Positions 50,355 to 62,216 of a stretch of 64,000 nt of DNA are shown piece by piece. How positions within the stretch are numbered: the stretch's first letter is position 1; every line of letters begins with the position of its first letter. Origin of the DNA: Azolla caroliniana (Eukaryota; Polypodiophyta); contig JBHGNT010000008.1 of NCBI GenBank assembly GCA_043228905.1, positions 8,618,001 through 8,682,000 on the forward strand. Reading direction: 5' to 3'. The notes beneath the pieces are model-generated. The model was not told the DNA's origin. It did no database searches and saw only the letters and a list, made by a program, of their open reading frames with translations. Made by a program: the position numbers and the translations under genes.

Positions 50355-51580
50355 ATTTGGCCGACTGAGACCAAATTCTTTGTTATGGTCGGTACATGCA
50401 AGACGTTTTTGATGCAAGTTCGTTTACCTTCTTTCCCGGAATGGGACATTGCCGATATGCCAAATCGGATGTGTAGTGTCGTCTCCGGTTTCGACATAAC
50501 CAGATCGATCCGACTCTCATAAGTCTCAGAACCATTCTTGATGAGATGTCATATTGTTCGAAGCACCGGAGTTGATGAACCATACATCTTCTGGACCGGA
50601 GGCACTAATTGAAGTAGAAGCCGACATAGAATTTGCTCTATCTCTCATCGTGAACATTCCGCCATTGTCTTCGTAGTCGGACTTGGTGGCATAATAGGTG
50701 AGTTGTCGGCTTCTGGAGGTCGACTCACGCGTCTTCTTTTGGCATTCTTCTTCGTGGTGGCTGATTTTGCCACAATATCCACACTCGATTCAGTTTTGTC
50801 GGCTTGGACCGGGATGGAAGCTCCCTCTTCTTCCAGATGTTCCTCGATTGTTTCCGCTTTCTTGCCGAAGTTGGGAGTTGTTTTCATAGTTCGGACCATG
50901 TCCGCCTCATCCTTGGCCGAATCGGCCTCTTCTTGCTCGACCGCGTCATCTTCCTCTGTCCGAATGTGTGAAGAGCATTTAGCCTTCTGAGGCATTGCTC
51001 CTTGTTCGAACATGGTTTTGTTCAACCAATAACATTGATTGAAGATCAAAGAAAGAGGGAGGATTCTCCCTTGCTAGGACTACAATTCTCATTGCGTCGA
51101 ACCATGGTGCAAGGTTGCCTAGGCATATTTGCACCATCCCATCATCCTCTACGTTGACACTTGTTAATAATTAGGTAATTAACTAGGGGTAATTAGGGTC
51201 TAATTATGTGAGTATTGATAAAGCAATGAAAGATTATGTGATTTGTGTGTGTGTATGTGTGTATGTGTGAGAGGAAGAGAGAGAGAGAAAGATACTCTTA
51301 TGAACAATAAATGGGGGATGATTAACAAGAGTGTAGTTAAAGACCTTTCCTCAATATTAATAAGCATAATCAAGTTACAACGATAGCCTCAATGAGGTAT
51401 ATATACATCTCATGTGCAAGGGTGCACATTTGTGAGGAGAATATAGGTACAAAGGTGTAAGTCCTATATTAAATGAACATGTGAGTGCAGGATCTAGAAT
51501 GTATCCCTTTCAAGTACAATATCCTATTTAATGCTTTAAGGTCAACACACTAACTAGATTCTATCTAGGTAGCTACTAAG
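50355..51580 (-). pseudogene. B-like copia gag, zinc knuckle and protease, interrupted
   Basis: Minus strand. Protease end KNVLHVPTITKNLVSVGQIV stops at the K2 LTR (50354/50355). The gag knuckle CGYCGKISHHEEEC lies at about 50740-50790, with an acidic linker (DDAVEQEEADSAKDEAD) upstream. Gag VNVEDDGMVQICLGNLAPWF and ENPPSFFDLQSMLL matches B2 gag at 43890-44030. The fragment is split by a solo LTR at 51172-51547 and cut by copia F at 51581. Confidence 0.83.
51172..51547. mobile_element. Solo LTR in B-like gag
   Basis: 376 bp, TGTTAATAATTAGG...GGTCAACA, with the 4-bp flank cact on both sides (51168-51171, 51548-51551). Excision restores the gag frame (NLVSVNVEDDG). It contains short (TG)n and (GA)n runs. 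Family not recognised. Confidence 0.72.
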
Positions 51581-51943
51581 TGTTGAGAACATTGCCATCT
51601 AGTGCGGAACAATGTCAGTACTCCTCCTTTGAGAGATCATTAACAAGTACAAGTGAAGATGATTTACAATTACAAGCAACTAAAATATGTAACACGATTA
51701 GTAGGAATGCAAGAGGAAGACAATAGAAAGTTAGGCACAAGATGACCCCTTTATGCTTAGGCTCAACGGCTCAATATATATAGAATGAACAAATACATCA
51801 ACGCTCAACATAGGTTACAAAGTTAGTTTATATACTGACTAACTTAGGGCATCTGCCCTTCTTAGTATTTACAAAGATGTCCTAAACCTGGTGTGTACAA
51901 ATAGGAAAATGTGAATACGTCCATTAGAGACCTGTATTCGACA
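51581..51943 (-). repeat. 3' LTR of copia F
   Basis: TGTTGAGAACATTGCC...GTATTCGACA, 363 bp. The first ~140 bp match 56627-56769. The polypurine tract (CAGGGGAG on the minus strand) adjoins. Confidence 0.82.
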
Positions 51944-54900
51944 CTCCCCTGTACTGGGCGTATACATCCGGAATCTGCAATATATGTGAATGATACAGAT
52001 TTGCACAAAGTTGTCAAACAAATCGGATTTTAGTTCAAGTCAAAAAACTCCGAAAAACAGAAGGCCGAATCGATAGAAGTCGTAAGAACTAAGACCGAAC
52101 TTTGAACTATTGATGATGATTGTTCGAAACCATTACAAATGTCTGACTTAATCAGACCGATTATTCGTTCCATCTGTGACATTATTGGGTGTAGATATCT
52201 TCTCGAGGCCGATTTTCCCTAGAATGATGCAGTCCCGAACATAGTGATATCGAACGTCGATATGTTTCGAGGCGTTGTGTTGGACTGGATTTTTTGACTG
52301 AGCGACGGCGCCCTAACTGTCGCTATAGAAAATTGGAGCCAAGTCAGATTTGACTTCTCGAAACGTGTGCGCTAGCCGACCGAGCCATAGAGCCTCTTTC
52401 GCCGCATCGAACACGGCTATGTATTCAGCCTCGGTTGTTGATGTGACAATGCACTCCTGATGTTTCGACTTCCACCAGATTACTCCATTGCCGAATTTGA
52501 AGCAGTATCTAGTTGTTGATTTTCGATTGTCCACATAGCCAACGAAATCTAAGTCGGTGTAACCGACTACGCCTGAGTTTTTGTTCGGGTCAAAAAGAAT
52601 GCCATAGTCTTTTGTAACCACTAGATATCTGAACACGTGCTTTACTTCATTGCAGTGCTCAGTCAGGGTTATGCATGAATCTGATGATGACTCCTACGAC
52701 GTGAGCAATGTGAGGCCATGTCACGGCCATCGCGTACATCAGGGAGCCAACTATCGATGCATACGATACCGAGTTCATAATATCCCCCTCCAAACCGGAT
52801 GTCAGGCAGTCTCGTTGAGACAGTCGAGTGCTAATGGGGAGCTGGGTCGTAGCAGATTTTGCCGATTGCATATTAAAACATTCGACGACACGTCTCATAT
52901 AGTTAGATTGGGACAAAAACAATTGTCTTTGATTTCAATTACGACTAATCGTCATGTTGAGAATGTGTCTTGCCAATCCGAGGTCCTTCATGGGAAACTT
53001 CAACCGCAATTGTCGAACGAGTTCGGCAAGCTCTCCGGCTTGCCGACCGGAGATTAGCATGTCGTCCACGTAGATGATGAGGAAGATGGATCACCCATCT
53101 CGAGTTGTTTTAATGAAGAGATAGTGGTCCTCATCGCTCTTCGAGGGGCTGACCGACTGAATGAAGTCATCGAACTTCTTATACCACTGTCACGGTGCAT
53201 GTTTCAGGCCGTATAGACTCTTCCTAAGTCGGTAGACTAGATGTTCTTGGCCGGGTGCCATGAAGCCTTTTGGCTACTCCATGCAAATTTCCTCTTCTAA
53301 GTCACCATGGAGGAAGGCCATTTTTACATTTAGCTAGATCAGCTCCAAAACTTCAGCTACCACGATGCCGAGCATGAATCGCAGGGTTGTTATTTTTACC
53401 ACTGGGGAAAAGATTTTGTCGAAATAAACGCCATATTCTTGTCAAAACCCTTTCGCAACTAATCTGGCCTTGAATTTTGGAGTGGCCGAATCGGATGTCT
53501 CTTTTAGTCTATAGACCCACTTGCATGGAAGAGCACGTTGATTTTCAGTAATTCGACCAAGTCCCAAGTCTTATTTTGTTGAATGGAGTTCATTTCCGAC
53601 TCCATAGACAGATGCCATGTGGCCGAATCAGCGGATGCTAATGCTTCTTCGTATGACGTCGGTTCTTTGACGTCCGTAAAGAAGATTCCAAGAGAGTATC
53701 TCTCTAGGGGCTACGACAGTCTCTCGAATCTTCGAGGTATGACTGGACTAGTCGCATCAGGTGTTAGGGTCGGATGTTCCATAACCAAGCATTCGACTGT
53801 GTTGAGTCAGTGCTGGAGGTTTTGGCTACCTGTGAGGTTGACCTTGTGGTGTGTTTTGAGCCTTCATGAAGGGTCGGCTCTTCGGAAAAAGTTTCCCTTT
53901 GGACTTCAATAGGCCTTTCGGTCGTCTTATACATAGCCAACTCATTGAACACTACGTCCGAACTTCGGGCGATATGTCTATGGTTAGGGTCCCAGAGTCA
54001 GTATCCGATTTCTCCATCTGGTCCATAATCGAGGAAAATACATTTCTTGGACCTTGGTGAAAGTTTGCGGCGATCATCTTTCGGTATGAGGGCGTACGCC
54101 TCGCACCCAAAAATCCTTAGTTTGTCGTAATTCAGCTTATTGCCTGTCCATAATTCCTAAGGTATTTGAAGTTCTAGAGGCCTGCTGGGCGACATATTGA
54201 TTATGTGTATTGCCGTTAGTAGGGCCTCCGCCCAAAAGCCATCCGACGATATAGAGTGTTGGAGCATGGATAATATCCTTTCCTGAATTGTCTGATTCAT
54301 TTGCTCAGCAATTCCATTCTGCTCCGGACAATAGGGTGCCATATATTCATGTCGAATGCCACATTGTCGGTAGAATCTGACAAATTCTTCAAATTTGAAC
54401 TCTCCCTCATTGTCAGCCCCAAAAGCATTTCAATTTTCAACCAGACTGATTCTCAACCATAGCGAGCCAATCGGAAAAAATCGAGAACACTCGATCTTTG
54501 GTTTTGATAGGATAAGCCCACACCTTTCAAGTCGAGTCGTCAATAAAGTTGACGAAGTACAGAGCACCACCAAAGAGACTGATGTGGCATAGGGCCACAC
54601 ACGTCCGACTAGACCAAATCGAGTGGATTCGATTCTCTCAGTGCTGATGTCGGATGTGATGCAGCTATCTGTTTGTCGTACTGGCAATGCTCGCAGAACT
54701 GATGATTAGAGAAGGAGAGTTTAGGGATGTATCCGGCTCTAGATAGATGCGTAATGTTGGCCTTGCTAAGGTGTCTGAGTCGTCTGTGCCATAGTGATGA
54801 CATCTATTGTCCGACTGAGATCAATGGTCTTGAGAGCTCAGGTACATGTCGGACATTGTGTAGTACCAATGTAGAGCCACCCGGACGATTGAGCTCTACT

Positions 54901-55920
54901 GTGCTGATTCCGATGATAACGCAATGTTGCGAGTTTCCGACTCAAACTAAGCCGGAATGTCAGGTCGAGTATTGCCGAAACTGAGATCGATGAGGGGTCA
55001 CATGATATGAAGCGCCGGAATCCAAGAGCCATGTGCTTGATTCCTCAGTCGTAAGTAGAACTTCTTATTCAACTGGATTCTCAATCGATAGTATGTTCGG
55101 GTCGTTCGACAGTACTTCAGCTGCAGAGCCAACGTAATTGACCTCCTCATGCTAGCCATTTTTCGGATTAGCTCACTGAGCCTTAACATTTTTTGCCTTG
55201 AGTGCACGGTAATCGGCTTTGATATGTCAGAGTTTCTTGCAATAATTGCAGACACAATTATCTTGGGACTTGCTCCGACTTCGCTGGTTGTTAGGTTGTG
55301 TTTGATTGGTCAGTCGAACCTTGTACTCCATACGCGTCATTGGCCGAATCATTTGCGAACAATTTCCTCCGAACTACTTCAGTCAAAATTGCGCTCGTGA
55401 TTGCGGAATATTTAATGGCAATAGTCGACGCATTGCACACTGTGGTGATGAAAGTTTCCAACGAGGCGGGGAGACTGCTCATGAGCAACATTGCTCTTAA
55501 TTCATCTTTGATTTTCATCCCCTAAGTTGCAATTTGGGAGCTTTACCTTTCGTACTCATTCAAGTGTGTCTGGACCGAGTTCGATTCTTTCAGCCGAAGA
55601 TTGCAAAGGCATTGAATCAGATATATCTTTGTGGCGGCTACCTTTTTCTCGTAGGTGTCCGAGAATATCTTCCACAGTTGGAAGGCAGTCGAACACGATT
55701 GCACCGTGAAATACACAGACTCCGAGAAGTGCATCCGAATTGTGGCGCGAACAATTTTGTCCAGCTTCTGCCACTCAATCAGCTTGTATCCTTCAGGAGA
55801 GTTTTCGTTCTCTATTGGATTGATCTGACCCTTCACTATTAGATAGTCCTGCATTTGCTCCTTCTAGAAGTTGATGTTCGATCCATTGAACTTCCTCAGA
55901 CTCATCTCTAACGAGCTGGA
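51944..55920 (-). pseudogene. Copia F pol and gag, heavily decayed
   Basis: Full copia order on the minus strand. RNase H: VVGYTDLDFVGYVDNRKSTTRYCFKFG and TSTTEAEYIAVFDAAKEALWL (52313-52636), MYAMAVTWPHIAHVVG (52659-52922). RT at 52930-53600, many stops. Integrase: WHRRLRHLSKANI, CEHCQYDKQ (54609-54803) and CPEQNGIAEQMNQTI with the Glu (54157-54342). Protease region near 54950-55050. Gag: LWKIFSDTYEKKVAATKIYLIQCLCNLRLKE (55543-55854) and LLMSSLPASLETFITTVCNA (55291-55518). No segment exceeds ~135 codons without a stop. It is the most degraded full-length element here. Confidence 0.85.
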
Positions 55921-56626
55921 TGTTGATGTTGATGCCATCCATAGCGGTTTTGGCAGACTATGTTCGAAGTTCGACTACGAATAGTGGTGGAGTGCAGCCG
56001 ACTAGCTCACCCGATATCGTTCTAGTCGGATTTGGACACTAGTCGAATGAACTTCGACTATTGGCAAGTTCGGTCCGAAGTGACTGTAGTCAATTCACTT
56101 AGCCGAATTAGCTGATTTCGATTTCGAGTGTCGATTTTAAGATGCCGATCACAGATTATCTGCCGATTATCCAGGTTGATCCTATTTCGGCTGATTGCAA
56201 CGATGAGAGGGACAGAACCAACTGGTCCTCCTGAATGTCGTTCAACCGAATGAAACACAGATTGGGGTTGTTACCTGGAACCCAAGATACTACAAGTGAT
56301 TACGACGAGTGAGTAAATAGCGTTGATTGACCTATTCGATTGTTGTCTAATCTGATGTAGCATGATTCAGATAGGGTCTTCAAAAAACAAAATTTCACTC
56401 TGAGTGGCTACGATCACAGGGGTAAAGTACAACCAACTAACTGGCTTACTTTAATGGTGATTTAGAATAGTGGAGTGCAGGTTTTGCAGATGTTTCTTCA
56501 TAGAAACAGGATGATCTTGTAAGGAGTTTCCAGCCAAAATCTTCAAGGTGTACTGAGGAAGAGTTACCAACGGAGACTAAGTAGACAACAGTGGTAGAAT
56601 CGAAAACACCAAGCTCTAATACCCAA
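55921..56626 (-). other. Copia F leader and primer site
   Basis: About 700 bp between gag and the 5' LTR. No convincing coding sequence seen. The end next to the LTR reads TTGGGTATTAGAGCTTGG on the minus strand (about 56608-56626), an initiator-Met-type primer site with one extra G. Confidence 0.6.
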
Positions 56627-56769
56627 TGTTGAGAACGTTGTTGTCTACAGTAGAACAATGTCAGTACTCCTCCTTTGAGAGATCATTAACAAGTACAAGT
56701 CAAGATTATTTATGATTACAAGCAACTAAAATATGTAACAAGATCAGCACGAATGCAAGAGGAAGAGAA
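56627..56769 (-). repeat. 5' LTR of copia F, interrupted
   Basis: First ~143 bp of the LTR (plus-strand order), matching 51581-51723, cut by the A4 LTR. Confidence 0.78.
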
Positions 56770-57304
56770 TGTTGAGAACAACTGAATATTGCTCGACCAC
56801 AACCGAGTCTTGAACACTTCGATGAGAATGGAGAACACAGAAATGGGAACTAAAGAGTGAACACAAGATGTTTACGTGGAAAACCCTAATAGGGAAAAAC
56901 CACGGGAGCCCATAGACTTCGAACTATCACTATGAATAAAACGGTTACAATCAGAGACTCGTACGCAATGACCTCGAGCTCTGTATCTTCGCCAGGCGGC
57001 GGTTACAATCGAGTATCACTCTATATCTCTCTCTCCTTCTCTGTCGCTCTCTATACAGTAGTTATACACCTACAATAATATCAACAACCTTACAAAGTGA
57101 TTTCCCTATGTCATATTTATACTTATATGAACTTAAGGCTATTTACAAATATAACTTCAATAGGCTTGCTCAAGACATATTTACAGATATGTCTTCTCTT
57201 CCAGTTCTCATCGGGTCTCCTCCGGTTTCCGGATCTCTTCCGGTTCTCACTGGGTCCTCTTTACTCATCACCGGATCCCATCCGGAGACACCAATTTCCC
57301 AACA
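56770..57304 (-). repeat. 3' LTR of copia A4
   Basis: 535 bp, TGTTGAGAACAACTG...TTTCCCAACA, with the family gggaaaaaccacgggag segment at about 56893-56909 and a polypurine tract at 57305-57315. The stem-loops are TCATAT/ATATGA (57111-57130, TATA in loop) and AGACATAT/ATATGTCT (57173-57194); the middle one is decayed. Confidence 0.83.
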
Positions 57305-57863
57305 ATCTCCCCCTTCACTCCGGCATGGGATATCTTGTCAGCCTGATCCGCTTTCAGCAGGCGTCCAGCTTGTTGGTTGTCAGGACCTTGGTCAGCATAT
57401 CCGACCCGTTCTCCTCCGTGTGGATCTTCGTCAACACGAACTCTTGATCTTCTACTCTCTCCCGGATCCAATGGTACCTACGTTGGATATGTTTCATCCG
57501 AGAATGGTAGGCCGCGTTCTTTGCAAGGTGGATGACGTTTTGACTATCGCGGTAGAGCCGGTATTCCTCCTGTTGGATCCCTAGCTCTCCGATGAAGTCC
57601 TTCATCTAGATTATCTCCTTGCTGGCTTCTACAGCTGCCATGTACTCCGCCTCGTGGGTTGACAACGCAACCGTCTTCTACAGCCTCGACTGCCATGATA
57701 CATCTCCCCCTGCATAAGTCATGACATATCCGGATGTAGACCAGTTGGTATCCGCATCAGCCGACATATCTGAATCTATGAATATGTCAAGTTGGGGATT
57801 ACCGGAGCCAAACCGGAGGCACATACTCGAAGTGCCTTTCAGATACTAGAGTATCCACTTGAC
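57305..57863 (-). pseudogene. Copia A4 RNase H
   Basis: Minus strand: WIRERVEDQEFVLTKIHTEENGSDMLTKVLTTNKLD, IHLAKNAAYHSRMKHI, MKDFIGELGIQQEE (57354-57605), continuing to SADMSADTN-like and YLKG segments. It is cut at the VKW codons (57863) by a gypsy LTR. Confidence 0.82.
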
Positions 57864-57874
57864 CGATGTCGCTT

Positions 57875-58390
57875 TGTTACGCGCGTGCATGTAGCATGAG
57901 GGGGGACCACGGGGGTCTTGGACCGGGGAGCAAGAGAGCAGGAGGGGAGCGAAAAAACAACAACCGTGCTTCACACTCACACAAATACACAGAAACCGCA
58001 ATCCATTAGAACAAGATGAATGCATGTATATTTATATATATATATATCAGATGAAAGGGGTTACAACCGGCGGGCCGATGAGCGACAAACACTGACGCCT
58101 ACACGCACACACGCACACAGACGTGACATGGAGACTCTACCGGAAGCACTCGGGCGTTCCGCAGAGCAGAGTCAGCCTCCCGAAAACCTACACAACGCAA
58201 ACACAGAGAAAGTCGGAGGAGAAGAGCTCGGTCCTAGTCCGACAACACTTTGTCCTCGACAACAGCAATCCCCATTACGATTCCTCTCCCTCTCTTTTAT
58301 AGCCCAAGGAGGGAGACAGTCACAACTCGTTACATCATCTTTACTCTCTGTCCTTTCAAATAGAGATTCACCTCGATTTTCTACCTAACA
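57875..58390 (-). repeat. G-type gypsy LTR with short leader
   Basis: 516 bp, TGTTACGCGCG...CTACCTAACA. The left end resembles the G LTR end (TTGTTACGCTCTCGCGTG) and is followed outward by ~11 bp of leader (gatgtcgctt) like that of G. Minus-strand CTATAAAAG is at about 58293-58301. No internal region attached. Confidence 0.65.
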
Positions 58391-58397
58391 AATGCGT

Positions 58398-59475
58398 TGT
58401 CGTGAAGATCCGTCACTACACGCGGATCGTGAGGCGGAACCGTTGGGGTTCTGGACCAGAAGGATTTAGAGTCGATACAAGCTTTGGCGAGAAAGTACTT
58501 AAGATAGATTGGGAAAGAGAGAAGTTGAGATTACACGATTGATTTGAAAACGAATTTCTTCCTCTTAATTTTCATAAAAAAAACCGTGTTTTTTCTCCTC
58601 CCCCTTCCCTCTTTTATAGATGCTCTCATGCATATGATGCATGTGAGGGTACAAGACATGCATAAATTGCATGTTTGCCATTTGGCACTTAAGTATTACA
58701 TGTGGTGCATGCTAACCATGTCACTCATTTTTGCTCTCATGTATGAGAATTTACATGTAAAAGTACAATGATAGAAATATAATTTCAACTAAATAGCATG
58801 GCTTAATAGTAAGTCAATTGACTCCTAACATGGAGGTGCAAGGTTCGAATCCATACTTGCCCTCCTTGTATATGTAAATATGTATATATGTTTATATATT
58901 TATTTATCTAGTCGCCGGACGCCGGTTCGTCGGACATCGGTGCCGGATACCGGTGCCGCCGCCAGATGCCGTCGGTTACCGGTGCCGGATGCCGTCGGAT
59001 ACCGGTGCCTCGCCGGATACCGGTGCCGGATGCCGCCGTCGGATTGCGGTCGGATGCTGTCAGATCACCGACTCCATCGCCGGTCCAGTTTTGGTTGGCC
59101 AAAACCCTTTACGAGTAGCTAGCCACCTCCACTCTTAGTTCAAGTTACCTTGAACTCTCTATGCTCCACACATAGACACAAAGATAATATCTTTTGCTCC
59201 ACCTTATATATGATGAGAGCCGTATTTGTCGTGCCTATGTGGGATATCTCACAATTTTCTCTTTTCTTTTCACAAACTTTATACCCTCATATCTTGACAT
59301 TTAGTTGTCCATTTCTCGTGTAATAAAGTGCATTTGAAACCTCCATCATTTTGTACTTAGATATTAAAAATGTTATCTTCACAATTATTGTATTACATGA
59401 TTCATACTCGATTTCGTACGTTTTATGGGATTTTCACACTATTGCCGAAAATCTTCACGACATCCACCCCCACCA
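58398..59475 (-). repeat. 3' LTR of gypsy G2 with polypurine tract
   Basis: 1,065-bp LTR with 12-bp terminal inverted repeats TGTCGTGAAGAT (58398-58409) and ATCTTCACGACA (59451-59462). The polypurine tract (GGTGGGGGTGGA on the minus strand) is at 59463-59475. Minus-strand CTATAAAAG is at 58611-58619, with palindromes next to it (ATGCAT-ATG-ATGCAT, ACATGCA/TGCATGT at 58656-58674). A tRNA-like segment is at 58799-58866. 58870-59462 has short GC-rich GCCGGATACCGGT-type repeats near 58920-59060. Confidence 0.8.
58799..58866 (+). other. tRNA-like A/B-box segment inside the G2 LTR
   Basis: ATGGCTTAATAG resembles an RNA polymerase III A box, and GGTTCGAATCC at about 58842-58852 is a perfect B box. 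The acceptor and T stems do not close, so it is not a tRNA gene. Confidence 0.4.
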
Positions 59476-59534
59476 AACCGCACGTCCTCCGGTACGTGCC
59501 AAGAAGAGAAGAAGTGAGATTTCGGCTACGATGA

Positions 59535-61569
59535 TCAATTAGATTCCTCCATGTCTTCATTTTCATCCGCCCTATTATGTTCATCGTCGAGGTAATCGAG
59601 GTCAGGATCCTTGTCTTGTCTTTTCTTGAAAATCTTTACTCTTTTTCCCACAATGGGTACAACCAACCTTGATCCGTCTAGTTCCGCAAGGTGGTATGTG
59701 GCATTATCGTTGGCACTTGTCACCACATACGGCCCGAACCATCTTCTTGCGAACTTCCTTGTTGTACTGTGTTGATTGTCAAGGGTGCTGTCGTAAACCA
59801 AAACCCAATCCCCTTCTTCAATCTTCTTGGGACGAAGTCGATGCGTGTTGTCGAACCGAACTTTGTTCTTTACTCGGGCTGCCTTCATCATCTTTTGCGC
59901 TTTTTCTAAATCTTCAGGTCTTCTTTCAAGTTGCCTTATCCGCGCCGCTAATAACTCTTCTCGGCTCATCTCATTCTCCCACGGTATCGCTACCCATGAG
60001 GCGATCGTCCTTTCGATGGGCATAATCGGCTTTTGTCCATACATAAGCTCTGTCGGCATATACCCTGTCACCGAGCTATGTGTCGTTCTATCGGCCCACA
60101 AGGCATAGGGTAATAATCGTGGCCAATTCCCGACTCGACGGTTGCATGCCCGTACGATGGCTTTAACGATAGGTCCATGCCCTCGCTCGATCTTCCCATT
60201 TGCTTCCGGATTGTAGGCAGTCGTGAGGGAGAGCTTCACGCCTAGTCTTTCGAAGAGCTCCGTCGCTTCGTGCGCGTCCAACTCCCCTCGGTCGGCCACT
60301 ATCTTCCCTACACATCCATATCGGCAAACAACGTCTTCAAGTAAAAATTTACAAACGGCTGAAGTCATCTTATTTGTCAAGGCTCGTCCTTCCACTTGAT
60401 TTGTCAAGTCTTCCCTTGCGAGCGCTAAGTACTTCATTTGTCCCACTCCCATTGGCATCGAGACCAGATCCACCATCCATTTGAAGTGAATGGTGAGTGG
60501 GTATGTCGGCTTTAACTCATCACGATGACGTATATTTGAATATATTTGGCAAGTTTCACATGTGGACACGAAATGGAGTACATCTTTGTACATGCTTGGC
60601 CACCAGTACTTCTCCTTCAATTTTTCGAACGTCGCCCATGTTCCTCTATGACCTGCCCAAGCACTCTCATGGAATTCGGTCATCAGCGTCTCTTGCTCTT
60701 CTTTCTTTACCACCACTCGACGTGGTATTCCTATCCTTCTTTTTGGATGTCGCCAAAGGAATCCTCCCTTCAAGAAGTATCAATAAGCTTTCTTTCGGAT
60801 TCGTAGGGCCTCCTCCTTTGTCAACGAAGCATCTGTCGTCAATGTTCTTAGGAATCTACCGATGAGTAACCACTCTCCTTCGTACTCGTTCTCGTTGAAG
60901 GCGTGGAGGGTTTGCGTGTCCTGGTCTTCCGCCGACAATCGAGCCATCTTGAAGAAGTCGAGGGCGACATCTTCATCTTCCGAAACCATGTTACTTCCAT
61001 TTGAAAATCTTGCCCTCGACAGCATGTCAGCCATGGCGTTCTTCTTCCCTGCGATGTGACGGATCTCTGGGTTTAAAGACTTGATGTAGGCGATCCACCT
61101 TAGCATAGCAAGATCTGGGGTCGCACATCCCGAGACCATTCCGAGAATTGGGAGACAATCTGTCTCTATTATCACTTCTGACCCGATCAGGTAATCTTTG
61201 TCCGTCTTCACTGCCGACACAATACCCCAAAGTTCCCGCTTGACTTGGGCATATCTTTGTTGCTGTTCGCTGAGAACCTTTGCTCCGAACCGGACGGCAT
61301 ATCGCGCATTATCTTCACCTTCTTGATTGATGACCCACCCGATTCCGGTTGGGCTCGTATCTACGGTCACGTAAATTGGTTTCCCTTCAGCATAGTCGGC
61401 CTTCCTTAGTGCCGGAGCTTCAAGAAGCAGTTTCTTTAATCTTCGCATCGCCTCTGTGTGCTCGTCTCGCCATTCGAACTTTATTCTTTTCTTTAGTAGT
61501 CCATATAACGGTTTGGCGACATGAGCGTAGTGAGGAATCCATATATGATAAAACGCGCACGCTCCAAGG
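59535..61569 (-). pseudogene. Gypsy G2 pol: RNase H and integrase
   Basis: RNase H 61448-60780: PIYVTVDTSPTGIGWVIN, KVLSEQQQRYAQVKRELWGI, MADMLSRARF. After one TGA (60778-60780 region, where G has the Arg codon of KKAYRFF) integrase runs open for 412 codons to 59535: zinc site FHESAWAGHRGTW and CETC, Asp in WMVDLVSMP, Asp in VADRGELDA, Glu in ANGKIERGHG, and GPY/F module RRWFGPYVVTS. The single nonsense change fits CGA to TGA. RT beyond 61449 is cut by copia A5 at 61570. Confidence 0.92.
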
Positions 61570-62186
61570 TGTTGGGATTACGGTCCCTTCGGATGGGATG
61601 GTCGGATATCGGAGATGAATACCGACCAGCCCAGTTTCGGTTTCGGAACCGGATGATGAAGACCCCGACTTCGGAGTCGGATGACGAATGTACCCGAAGA
61701 AGAGATCCGGATGCAGGGACATATCCGTGAATATGTTTGCTAAGGGCCCCCTGAGGCTATAGTTGTAAATAGCCCCAAAGTCATATATGTATAAATATGA
61801 CTTAGGGCAAACAGTTTTACTGTTGCTTCTCATTTTCTTGTTTTTCCACTCAAGAGGAGTGAAGAGAGAGCAGCCGTGAGAGAGAGAGAGAGAGAGATAG
61901 AGCGCGAGAGAGGAAGAGGTAGACGCCTCTCTGTATTTCCGCCGTCTGTGGCGAGGATAGCGAGCTCAAGGTCGTCGCCTTGTAGCTCGCCATTGTATAC
62001 TTCTCTGTATAGTGTTGGTTTGGAGTCTTGTACTCCCGTGGTTTTTCCCGTACAGGGTTTTCCACGTTAATCCCTGTGTGTTCGCGTTTTGTTTCTCTTT
62101 GTGGTTCCTATTTTCTGCTGCATTGATTCGCGCTTACTCGGTTGTGGCCGAGAGAAGAAGGAGAATCGAAGCGTCGATTCCTAACA
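61570..62186 (+). repeat. 5' LTR of copia A5
   Basis: 617 bp, TGTTGGGATTACGG...GATTCCTAACA. TATA box at about 61790-61796. The conserved cccgtggtttttcccgta segment is at about 62036-62053. A (GA)n run lies at about 61877-61910. It is followed by the primer site TGGTATCAGAGC at 62190-62201. Confidence 0.93.
61719..61803 (+). promoter_or_regulatory. Triple stem-loop promoter module, A5 copy
   Basis: ACATAT/ATATGT (61719-61724, 61731-61736), GGCTAT/ATAGCC (61755-61760, 61769-61774), AAGTCATAT/ATATGACTT (61778-61786, 61795-61803) with TATAA in the last loop. All arms pair perfectly. Confidence 0.75.
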
Positions 62187-62189
62187 AAC

Positions 62190-62201
62190 TGGTATCAGAG
62201 C
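62190..62201 (+). other. Primer-binding site of copia A5
   Basis: TGGTATCAGAGC, a perfect match to the initiator tRNA-Met complement used by plant copia elements, 3 nt after the LTR. Confidence 0.93.
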
Positions 62202-62216
62202 GGGTTGCTGCAGAAA

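Noticed and set aside
51172-51547. A host promoter with simple repeats
   Set aside because: TG...CA ends, a 4-bp flank duplication and exact restoration of the interrupted gag show a solo LTR.
58799-58866. A functional tRNA gene
   Set aside because: The B box is perfect, but the T stem and acceptor stem do not pair and it lies within an LTR.
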